In this document: positions 1 through 6,013 of the stretch, piece by piece
How the letters are laid out: every line of letters begins with the position of its first letter
Numbering within the stretch: the first letter of the stretch is position 1
Assembly (NCBI GenBank): GCA_934234185.1
Contig: CAKQHO010000117.1
Coordinates: forward strand, 1 to 10,960
Direction: 5' to 3'
Source of the DNA: an uncultured Psychrobacillus sp.
GTDB lineage: Bacteria > Bacillota > Bacilli > Bacillales_A > Planococcaceae
Length of the DNA stretch: 10,960 bases
Made by a program: the position numbers and the translations under genes
The notes under the pieces: generated by a model
The model's input: only the letters and a program-made list of their open reading frames with translations
The model's database searches: none
Told to the model about the DNA's origin: nothing

Positions 1-1
1 T

Positions 2-1114
2 AAAGTAATTCAAAGATTTCGACAATATGGAAATATAGGATTGGCAAAGTATGAAAAAGAGCTCGAAAAGTTAAAAATAAATGGAAATTATTACCTTGAT
101 TCCGTTATATCTGAAAGAAAAAACCTACCTACGGAGCTTCAAAATATTTTAAGAGTTACTGAATCTCAAGGTCTTAATTTAGTGACGATAGATAATAGAA
201 AAACCTTAGATTTTAAATTTAACAAAGACCAGGTATTTAACCCGCATGTTGAAAAAATGCTTTATCCATTAGGTAACTCTTATATGACATGGATGAGGGA
301 ATATCCTATCGATGAAAACCCGTTGTATTATACTTTTGAATATACAATGGAACCATTAGTTCATGTAGAAAAAATATTATCTTTAAAAGATAAGTACAAT
401 ACCTATAGCTCTGACACCGTGGGAGAACAAGAGCTAACCTATAGAAGGATATTATACGACTTAATAAAAGGGGAGCAGGTCTTTGATTCAACTAGAACAG
501 TAGATGAAAAATACCAGGATATGTGGTTGAAGGTAGTAAGTGAATATCCTGATTCTCTTGCTGCGTTTCTTATCAAACCAATGATAGTAGAGTTTACCGC
601 TAGCGGATGGACAAAATCCTCTTCTTGGGAATCTTTTTCAAGAGATGATATTAAAAATAAACTGAAACAATTTATGACAGGCGAGCTTAATATGGAGGAT
701 AATGAGGCTATTTTAGTAGATGATGAATTCGTACAAAAAGTTCATGGCTTATTTAAATTGTATGCAGGTACAAAGGACCCGTCCTTATTAAAAAATGCTA
801 CACCAGAAGAAATTGTTGGATTGTTTTATTACTCAATAGAGTTAAAGGATCAGGAGACAGTCTATTCTCTATATAGTAAGGATTACGGTATACAAATACC
901 AAAAGAAGAGTATATGGAAGGAAAACATATAGAGATAGAGGATATACGGAACGAATTTTCTTCTTTCCTTTCGAGGAAAATAAATGAGGACGAAACAGTT
1001 GTTATATTGACTCTTCAAGAGGAAGGCAATCTATTTAACGGAGAGAAAACAATTGGCTTTCAATTAATAAAAACAGAAAATGGATGGAGACCACCTTTTA
1101 TGCCAACACAGTGA
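2..1114 (+). CDS. Unrecognised protein, 5' end outside window
   Basis: I do not recognise this gene. The reading frame is already open at base 2 and runs to the TGA at 1112-1114 (about 370 residues visible). The first possible start inside the window is a TTG at 41, which has only an AGGA one base away, so the true start is probably to the left. The visible part is hydrophilic, with no signal peptide or membrane segment; any anchor would lie upstream. The last roughly 110 residues begin ATPEEIVGLFYYSIELKD, continue with alternating charged and hydrophobic segments, and end with NGWRPPFMPTQ. That pattern resembles small NTF2-like/DUF4878-type domains that end secreted or anchored Firmicutes proteins, but this is a weak resemblance. 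No terminator follows. The next gene starts 75 bases on with its own promoter. Codon use and AT content match the neighbours. Confidence 0.7.
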   Translation, partial: KVIQRFRQYGNIGLAKYEKELEKLKINGNYYLDSVISERKNLPTELQNILRVTESQGLNLVTIDNRKTLDFKFNKDQVFNPHVEKMLYPLGNSYMTWMREYPIDENPLYYTFEYTMEPLVHVEKILSLKDKYNTYSSDTVGEQELTYRRILYDLIKGEQVFDSTRTVDEKYQDMWLKVVSEYPDSLAAFLIKPMIVEFTASGWTKSSSWESFSRDDIKNKLKQFMTGELNMEDNEAILVDDEFVQKVHGLFKLYAGTKDPSLLKNATPEEIVGLFYYSIELKDQETVYSLYSKDYGIQIPKEEYMEGKHIEIEDIRNEFSSFLSRKINEDETVVILTLQEEGNLFNGEKTIGFQLIKTENGWRPPFMPTQ

Positions 1115-1117
1115 ATT

Positions 1118-1147
1118 TTGCCCGTCTACTTTCTATTATGCTATAAT
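1118..1147 (+). promoter_or_regulatory. Sigma-A promoter of yugI (extended -10)
   Basis: TTGCCC (1118-1123) is separated by 18 bases from a perfect TATAAT (1142-1147), which is directly preceded by TGC, an extended -10 element. Transcription would start near 1154, giving a leader of about 36 bases before the yugI ATG. The site lies just after the upstream stop codon, so yugI is probably transcribed independently. Confidence 0.7.
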
Positions 1148-1189
1148 TTAACATGACCAATACGTATATAAGAAAGTAGGAAAGGCAAC

Positions 1190-1561
1190 ATGTCAAACAC
1201 ATACAAGGTAGGAGATGTTATAACCGGTAAGGTAACAGGGATTCAACCATACGGAGCGTTCGTAAGCCTGGATGAAAGTACGCAAGGCTTAGTCCACATT
1301 TCAGAAATCACTTATGGCTATGTAAAAGAAGTAGGAGATTTTTTAATGGTGGGTCAAGAAGTGAAGGTGAAAATATTAGAGGTAGATGGAGAGGCCGGGA
1401 AAATTAGTCTTTCCATAAGAGAGCTCCAAGAAAAACCGCCAGCAAAAAAAGAAGAGAAGCCTCGAAAATCCCTACAAGCTCGAATTGACGAAAATGATGA
1501 GGAAGGCTTTAATACTTTAAAAGAAAAGCTGTCAGACTGGATTAAGCAATCCATCCGATAA
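1190..1561 (+). CDS. yugI: S1-domain RNA-binding protein, YugI/general stress protein 13 family
   Basis: A 123-residue protein matching B. subtilis YugI (general stress protein 13) in size and layout. Residues 5-77 form one S1 (OB-fold) RNA-binding domain: GDVITGKVTGIQPYGAFVSL, then GLVHISEI, then a VGQEVKVKILEVD strand and KISLSIREL. These are the usual S1 landmarks, including the aromatic and basic RNA-contact strand. A lysine- and proline-rich linker follows (about 80-95) and then a short charged helical tail ending in WIKQSIR. Family members bind RNA and associate with ribosomes, and relatives such as CvfB/CvfD affect translation or virulence in other Firmicutes. The ATG at 1190 has a GTAGGAAAGG ribosome binding site five bases upstream. 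The gene is monocistronic, with its own promoter and a strong terminator. In B. subtilis, as I recall, yugI lies beside the alcohol dehydrogenase genes yugJ/yugK; a similar dehydrogenase gene lies downstream here, with the roc genes between them. Confidence 0.93.
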   Translation: MSNTYKVGDVITGKVTGIQPYGAFVSLDESTQGLVHISEITYGYVKEVGDFLMVGQEVKVKILEVDGEAGKISLSIRELQEKPPAKKEEKPRKSLQARIDENDEEGFNTLKEKLSDWIKQSIR

Positions 1562-1579
1562 GGAAGAGGATATTTATTG

Positions 1580-1616
1580 AGAGAAGCGATTCTACGGGAT
1601 TCGCTTCTCTTTTTTT
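1580..1616 (+). terminator. Rho-independent terminator of yugI
   Basis: AGAGAAGCGA (1580-1589) pairs perfectly with TCGCTTCTCT (1601-1610) around an 11-base loop, and seven T residues follow (1610-1616). On the opposite strand the hairpin is followed by TCAATAAATA with no U-run, so it is unlikely to terminate rocR efficiently. Confidence 0.93.
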
Positions 1617-1669
1617 GTTCCATTTTAAATTTTAGTAGCAGGAATTTTTGTACCTAAGATACTGCGCAA

Positions 1670-2992
1670 TTAGAAGTCTGTACCCGAATGTTGTTTTATT
1701 TTTCGTAAACGATATTGAAGGTTTTGTCTACTCATACCCAGTGCTTCAGCTGCTTTCGTAATATTGTTATCATGTTTATCCAGCGCCTTTTGTAAGTAAT
1801 ATGTTTCTGCTTCTCGCAAATACTCATCAAGTGGCAAAAGGTCTCTGCCTGCTGCTAAAATAAAATCCTCCGCTTTTTTAGATGAACTTCCTAAGTCTTG
1901 AATTTTTAATTTAAAATGTAAGGGTAGCATTTCAAACCGTAGAATAGTTTCCGTAGTAATCATGGAGCTGATCTCGTCAAGAAGCAGCTCAAGCTCTTTT
2001 AAATTTCCAGGCCAAGTATACGATAAAAAGGCATCCATTACGTCATCCTCCAACCGCTCTATCGAGGTGCCATAACGATTAAAATATCTATTAAAGTAAT
2101 CCTTTATAAAAGGAAGGATATCCTCCGTACGTTCTCGTAGCGGCGGGACATTAATCGTAATAGTGGCAAAATAATAGTAAAGCTCCTTAATGAGCTTGCC
2201 GCTATTGATTAAATCAATCGGATCTTGTCCTATGCTTGCTATAAAAAGATGACTGTTTTCATTTTGCTTCAAAATTTGGTAAAGAGTATTTTGTAGCTCG
2301 ATGGATAATAAGTCGATTCTTTCACAAAATATGGTGCAGTTAGTGACTTGTGATATTTCTTGCTGAAACTTTTGGACAAAGCGAAGATCGGCTCTGTGAC
2401 AGTACAAGCTTAACAATTGCTCGTTTGGTGGAGTTAGCTGATGGTGGATGGCTTCGGCTATTAAATCCTTTCCGGTACCAGATTCCCCTATAAGTAAAAT
2501 AGGCATTCGTATTTCGGAAGCTTTTAAAGATCTTGCTTTTACATCTTTCATTAGAGTGGATTCTGCCGTAATAGTAGAAAGGGTGATGGCTTCGTTATAA
2601 CGTTTTAATGGTTGGAATAATAACTTCTCCATAGTGGTAATATCTCGTGAAAATTCGATAGCTCCTATTAGTTTGACTTCTTCAAAAATAGGAAAGGTAT
2701 CATTAATAGTTGTTATTTCTTGTCCATTTCTATTCCAATACGTTTGTTTGACGCGAAGGATTGGCTCTTTTTGATGAAGAACCTTTAGGAGAGTACTTTC
2801 ATGTTGCTCAAATTGAAATAATTCCAATATAGAACGGTCTTTTACGTCTATTGAATTTAGCCCTTCAATTTCTTTCATTTTGTCATTATATATAATGGTT
2901 TTACCGTTAATATCTACAGCATGAATGCCGACACCAACGTGTTCTACTGCAAATTGTAAAAAATGCTGTATGTTTTCTTCCATGCTTTTCAT
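1670..2992 (-). CDS. rocR: RocR-type transcriptional regulator with degenerate AAA+ domain
   Basis: A 440-residue regulator that aligns end to end with B. subtilis RocR (about 461 residues), the arginine/ornithine-responsive activator of the roc genes. Residues 8-118 are a PAS sensor (HVGVGIHAVDINGKTIIYND, then GQEITTINDTFPI). Residues about 140-365 are an AAA+ domain. Residues about 396-433 are a Fis-type helix-turn-helix (AAEALGMSRQNLQYRLRK). Walker A is intact (GESGTGKD, 169-176). The ATPase and sigma-54 contact parts are not. The GAFTGA loop is deleted, Walker B LLLDEI has become IFCERI (221-226), the sensor I ATMNED-type motif is ASIGQD (252-257), the arginine-finger LYYRL is LYYYF (271-275), and the sensor II WPGNxREL is WPGNLKEL (327-334). 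It therefore probably binds DNA and an effector but is unlikely to activate sigma-54 polymerase. I chose the ATG at 2992 because GAGGTGA lies at 2998-3004; the frame stays open to 3091, but that part carries the promoter. It is divergent from rocA. Confidence 0.88.
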   Translation of the reverse strand: MKSMEENIQHFLQFAVEHVGVGIHAVDINGKTIIYNDKMKEIEGLNSIDVKDRSILELFQFEQHESTLLKVLHQKEPILRVKQTYWNRNGQEITTINDTFPIFEEVKLIGAIEFSRDITTMEKLLFQPLKRYNEAITLSTITAESTLMKDVKARSLKASEIRMPILLIGESGTGKDLIAEAIHHQLTPPNEQLLSLYCHRADLRFVQKFQQEISQVTNCTIFCERIDLLSIELQNTLYQILKQNENSHLFIASIGQDPIDLINSGKLIKELYYYFATITINVPPLRERTEDILPFIKDYFNRYFNRYGTSIERLEDDVMDAFLSYTWPGNLKELELLLDEISSMITTETILRFEMLPLHFKLKIQDLGSSSKKAEDFILAAGRDLLPLDEYLREAETYYLQKALDKHDNNITKAAEALGMSRQNLQYRLRKIKQHSGTDF

Positions 2993-3034
2993 TGTTGTCA
3001 CCTCGAAAAAAATATAAGAGTTAAGATATTTTAC

Positions 3035-3063
3035 TTGAAAAACGCAACTATCTTTTGCATTAT
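3035..3063 (+). promoter_or_regulatory. Candidate sigma-A promoter of rocA
   Basis: TTGAAA (3035-3040, five of six consensus bases) and CATTAT (3058-3063, four of six) are separated by 17 bases. RocR box 1 fills most of the spacer and runs into the -10. Alternative -10 sequences TATAAG (3064) and TATAGA (3070) lack a well-spaced -35. There is no sigma-54 type GG-N10-GC motif anywhere in 3005-3112, where GG does not occur at all. Confidence 0.35.
3042..3060. promoter_or_regulatory. Putative RocR box 1
   Basis: ACGCAACTATCTTTTGCAT is an imperfect 19-base palindrome with five symmetric pairs about base 3051. It fits the pattern ATGCAAAA-N3-TTTTGCAT, which I recall for B. subtilis RocR sites. 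It matches box 2 at 14 of 19 positions, including the complete right half TTTTGCAT. It lies within the candidate rocA promoter and at the expected rocR start point. Confidence 0.6.
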
Positions 3064-3091
3064 TATAAGTATAGACAGAATGAAAGTGCAA
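3062..3091 (-). promoter_or_regulatory. Candidate sigma-A promoter of rocR
   Basis: On the minus strand TTGCAC (3091-3086) is followed after 18 bases by a perfect TATAAT (3067-3062). Transcription would start near 3055, giving a leader of about 63 bases before the rocR ATG. The -35 matches consensus only in TTG and overlaps the left half of RocR box 2, while box 1 covers the start point. That arrangement suggests autoregulation. Confidence 0.5.
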
Positions 3092-3104
3092 ATTTTTTTT
3101 GCAT
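3086..3104. promoter_or_regulatory. Putative RocR box 2
   Basis: GTGCAAATTTTTTTTGCAT is a 19-base palindrome with six symmetric pairs about base 3095 (TGCAAA/TTTGCA). It has the same geometry as box 1 and lies 44 bases from it centre to centre, close to four helical turns. It ends seven bases before the rocA ribosome binding site and overlaps the candidate rocR -35. Confidence 0.62.
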
Positions 3105-3111
3105 TAAATTT

Positions 3112-3119
3112 AAAGGAGG
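3112..3119 (+). promoter_or_regulatory. Ribosome binding site fixing the rocA GTG start
   Basis: AAAGGAGG lies seven bases before GTG 3127. This near-perfect site decides against the longer frame starting with ATG at 3055. Confidence 0.9.
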
Positions 3120-3126
3120 ATATTTC

Positions 3127-4671
3127 GTGATACCTTATAAACATGAAGCATTTACAGATTTCTCAAAAGAAGAAAACAGAGAAGCAATAAAAGATGGCTA
3201 TAAAATAGTTGACTCTTACCTTGGTCAAGATTTCCCTCTTATCGTGGGTGGAGAAAGAATTACTACTGAAGACAAAATTGTTTCGTACAATCCTTCTAAA
3301 AAAACACAAGTGGTTGGCAAGGTTTCAAAGGCAACCAAGGATATTGCAGAAAAAGCATTAAAAATTGCTGATGAAACGTTTAATACTTGGAAAAAAGTGA
3401 AGCCGGAAATCCGTGCTGATGTTTTGTTTAAAGCTGCAACTATTATCCGTCGTCGTAAATTCGAATTTTCTGCGCTTTTATCAAGAGAAGCAGGGAAAAC
3501 TTGGGTAGAAGCAGATGTAGAAGTTGCCGAGGGTATTGACTTCCTTGAATATTATGGACGTCAAATGCTTCGCTTAAAAGACGGTCAGCCAGTAGAAAGT
3601 CGTCCGGGTGAGTATAACCGTTACGAATATATTCCTTTAGGAGTAGCGGTAGTTATCTCTCCATGGAACTTCCCATTCGCAATAATGGCAGGAACAACTG
3701 TAGCAGCTATGGTAGCAGGGAATACCGTGTTATTAAAGCCAGCTTCCACAACTCCTGTTGTAGCTTATAAGTTTGTAGAAGTGTTAGAAGAGGCTGGTAT
3801 GCCTGCTGGTGTTGTTAACTTCATTCCAGGAGCAGGTGGAGAAATTGGTGATTTCTTAGTTGAACATCCAAGAACTCGTTTAATCAGCTTTACTGGCTCT
3901 CGTGATGTAGGTTTAGGAATTGTTGAGAAATCAGCTAAGCTAGCTGAAAAACAAATCTGGATTAAACGTACAATTTTAGAAATGGGCGGTAAGGATACAG
4001 TTGTAGTTGATAAAGATGCTGATCTTGATTTAGCTGCACAAGCAATCGTACGTTCCGCTTTTGGCTTTAGTGGACAAAAATGTTCCGCTGGCTCCCGAGC
4101 AGTAATCGTGGAAGACGTATATGATGAAGTATTGAAACGTGTAGAAGAAGTAACAAACTCGTTATCAGTTGGTATCCCTGATTACGATGAGCACTATGTA
4201 GGTCCTGTAATTGATGGAACTGCGTTTAAAAAAATTATGAATTATATTGAGGTTGGTAAAGGCGAAGGTCGTCTACTCACTGGTGGAACAGGCGATGATT
4301 CAGAAGGCTACTTCATTCAGCCAACTGTCATTGCAGATGTGTCTCCAACTGCACGTATTATGCAAGAGGAGATCTTTGGTCCAGTACTTGGTATTGCAAA
4401 AGCAAAAGATTTTGATGAGGCACTTGCGATTGCGAATAATACTGAATACGGTTTAACTGGAGCAGTTATTTCTAATAACCGTATGAACCTTGAAAAAGCT
4501 CGTGAAGACTTCCATGTAGGCAACCTATACTTCAACCGTGGATGTACTGGTGCGATTGTTGGATACCAACCATTTGGTGGATTTAATATGTCTGGTACAG
4601 ATTCAAAAGCTGGTGGACCAGATTATATCCAACTTCATATGCAAGCAAAAACTACTTCTGAAATGTTTTAA
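3127..4671 (+). CDS. rocA: 1-pyrroline-5-carboxylate dehydrogenase
   Basis: A 514-residue NAD-dependent aldehyde dehydrogenase. It oxidises glutamate-semialdehyde/1-pyrroline-5-carboxylate to glutamate, the step after RocD in arginine and ornithine breakdown; it can also serve proline breakdown. It aligns throughout with B. subtilis RocA. Visible sites are ISPWNFP with the oxyanion Asn181, ILEMGGKD with general base Glu285, FSGQKCSAGSR with nucleophile Cys319, EEIFGP, and a conserved C-terminus (GYQPFGGFNMSGTDSKAGGP). The start is GTG at 3127, seven bases after AAAGGAGG (3112-3119), and its product begins MIPYKHEAFTDF like known RocA. The frame is open to 3055, but that stretch has no ribosome binding site and holds the RocR boxes. 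The paralogue PutC is the alternative name; the rocR and rocD context favours RocA. It is the first gene of the rightward cluster. Confidence 0.96.
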   Translation: MIPYKHEAFTDFSKEENREAIKDGYKIVDSYLGQDFPLIVGGERITTEDKIVSYNPSKKTQVVGKVSKATKDIAEKALKIADETFNTWKKVKPEIRADVLFKAATIIRRRKFEFSALLSREAGKTWVEADVEVAEGIDFLEYYGRQMLRLKDGQPVESRPGEYNRYEYIPLGVAVVISPWNFPFAIMAGTTVAAMVAGNTVLLKPASTTPVVAYKFVEVLEEAGMPAGVVNFIPGAGGEIGDFLVEHPRTRLISFTGSRDVGLGIVEKSAKLAEKQIWIKRTILEMGGKDTVVVDKDADLDLAAQAIVRSAFGFSGQKCSAGSRAVIVEDVYDEVLKRVEEVTNSLSVGIPDYDEHYVGPVIDGTAFKKIMNYIEVGKGEGRLLTGGTGDDSEGYFIQPTVIADVSPTARIMQEEIFGPVLGIAKAKDFDEALAIANNTEYGLTGAVISNNRMNLEKAREDFHVGNLYFNRGCTGAIVGYQPFGGFNMSGTDSKAGGPDYIQLHMQAKTTSEMF

Positions 4672-4683
4672 ATAATCATAAAT

Positions 4684-4720
4684 AGGCAGGCACATTTTTG
4701 AGGTGTCCTGCCTGTTTCTT
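4684..4720 (+). terminator. Hairpin between rocA and rocD, possible partial terminator
   Basis: AGGCAGG (4684-4690) pairs with CCTGCCT (4707-4713). After a bulged T4706, CAC (4691-4693) pairs with GTG (4703-4705), closing a nine-base loop. The run that follows is GTTTCTTTATAG, with no more than three T in succession. Termination is probably partial, which would lower rocD relative to rocA, or the hairpin may protect the rocA 3' end. Confidence 0.6.
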
Positions 4721-4737
4721 TATAGGGGGAATGTAAA

Positions 4738-5931
4738 ATGACAGTTACTAATAAAGCGATTGAGCTGACTGAAAAATTTGGTGCAAATAATTATCATCCA
4801 CTTCCGATTGTTATTTCGGAAGCGGAAGGTGTTTGGGTAAAGGATCCAGAGGGAAATAGATTTATGGATATGCTCTCTGCGTATTCCGCCGTTAACCAAG
4901 GGCATCGTCATCCTAAAATCATTCAAGCTTTAAAGGATCAAGCTGACAAAGTGACTTTAACTTCACGAGCTTTTCACAATGATCAATTAGGTCCATGGTA
5001 TGAAAAGGTGAGTTCGCTTACTGGGAAAGAAATGGTTCTTCCAATGAATACTGGAGCTGAGGCAGTGGAAACGGCATTTAAAGCGGCTCGAAGATGGGCA
5101 TATGATGTGAAAGGTGTGCCAGACAACCAAGCGGAAGTTATTGCTTGTATAGGAAATTTTCATGGTCGTACGATGGGAGCGGTATCTTTATCCTCTGACC
5201 CAGAATATAAAAGAGGCTTCGGTCCGATGCTTCCAGGTATTAAATTAATTCCATATGGAGATTTAGAAGCTTTAAAAGAAGCTATTACTCCTAACACTGC
5301 AGCTTTTCTAATAGAACCAATTCAAGGGGAAGCGGGTATCATTATTCCTGCGGAAGGATTTATGAAAGCGGCATTAGATTTATGCCGAGAAAATAATGTG
5401 CTCTTTATTGCAGATGAAATTCAAGCTGGTTTAGGTCGTACAGGGAAAATGTTTGCTTGTGAGTGGGAGAATGTGGACCCTGACATGTATATCCTTGGAA
5501 AAGCACTAGGTGGAGGAGTGTTCCCAATTTCTTGTATAGTGGCTAACAAAGATGTTTTAGGTGTATTTAATCCGGGTTCACACGGCTCTACCTTTGGAGG
5601 AAATCCAATGGCTTGCGCAGTATCCATTGCTGCATTAGATGTGTTGGTAGAGGAAGAGCTTCCGAAAAAATCACTAGAGCTAGGTAATTACTTCATGAGT
5701 GCACTGAAAGAAATACAGCATCCATCTATTAAAGAAGTAAGAGGAAGAGGATTGTTTATTGGAATGGAGCTTACGGAAGAAGCTAGACCATACTGTGAAG
5801 CATTAAAAGATCTAGGTTTATTGTGTAAGGAAACGCATGATACCGTTATTCGATTTGCTCCTCCATTAATAATCTCTAAAGAAGAATTAGATTGGGCAAT
5901 CGATAAAATTAAAAAAGTATTCTCTAATTAA
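4738..5931 (+). CDS. rocD: Ornithine aminotransferase
   Basis: A 397-residue class III pyridoxal-phosphate aminotransferase. It transfers the delta-amino group of ornithine to 2-oxoglutarate, giving glutamate and glutamate-semialdehyde, the RocA substrate. It aligns nearly colinearly with B. subtilis RocD (about 401 residues): FGANNYHPLPIVISEAEG at the N-terminus, SAYSAVNQGHRHP, the phosphate-binding MNTGAEAVE, GNFHGRT, FIADEIQAGLGRTGK with the cofactor-contacting Asp, ILGKALGGGVFP with Schiff-base Lys255, and GSHGSTFGGNP. All catalytic motifs are intact. The ATG at 4738 has AGGGGGA (4724-4730) seven bases upstream. An ATGTAA start-stop at 4731-4736 sits between the site and the true start but is too close to the site to be used normally. 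No separate promoter is evident in the 66-base gap after rocA, so rocD depends on readthrough past the hairpin there. Confidence 0.96.
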   Translation: MTVTNKAIELTEKFGANNYHPLPIVISEAEGVWVKDPEGNRFMDMLSAYSAVNQGHRHPKIIQALKDQADKVTLTSRAFHNDQLGPWYEKVSSLTGKEMVLPMNTGAEAVETAFKAARRWAYDVKGVPDNQAEVIACIGNFHGRTMGAVSLSSDPEYKRGFGPMLPGIKLIPYGDLEALKEAITPNTAAFLIEPIQGEAGIIIPAEGFMKAALDLCRENNVLFIADEIQAGLGRTGKMFACEWENVDPDMYILGKALGGGVFPISCIVANKDVLGVFNPGSHGSTFGGNPMACAVSIAALDVLVEEELPKKSLELGNYFMSALKEIQHPSIKEVRGRGLFIGMELTEEARPYCEALKDLGLLCKETHDTVIRFAPPLIISKEELDWAIDKIKKVFSN

Positions 5932-5938
5932 TAATTCT

Positions 5939-5969
5939 TAGACAAATTGTAATTGACTTATGATACAAT
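5939..5969 (+). promoter_or_regulatory. Candidate promoter of rocG
   Basis: TAGACA (5939-5944) and TACAAT (5964-5969) are 19 bases apart. TGA directly before the -10 makes an extended -10 element, which can compensate for long spacing. The expected start near 5976 leaves a leader of about 38 bases. No RocR-like box and no sigma-54 GG-N10-GC motif is seen in the rocD-rocG gap. Confidence 0.5.
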
Positions 5970-6013
5970 GAGTGCGAAGAAATAATTATGAATTAAAGAG
6001 GCGAAATAATCAT

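Noticed and set aside
2993..3091. Extension of rocR to an ATG at 3091 (33 extra residues)
   Set aside because: It would translate promoter and operator DNA. ATG 2992 has GAGGTGA upstream and leads directly into the PAS domain.
3055..3126. Extension of rocA to an ATG at 3055 (24 extra residues)
   Set aside because: No ribosome binding site there; the stretch holds the palindromic boxes and the divergent rocR promoter. GTG 3127 has AAAGGAGG at ideal distance and gives the family N-terminus.
3462..3476. CodY-like sequence AATTTTCTG inside rocA
   Set aside because: Only the first nine bases fit the consensus; the second half does not, and the position is within coding sequence.
5972..6013. Extension of rocG to a GTG at 5972
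   Set aside because: Lies at or before the expected transcription start, has no ribosome binding site, and adds residues rich in Arg and Asn not typical of the family.
5932..6013. CcpA (cre) site controlling rocG, expected from B. subtilis
   Set aside because: Reading both strands by eye found no sequence with the TG-N4-CG-N4-CA core here. A computed scan of the whole window would be needed to exclude one inside coding sequence.
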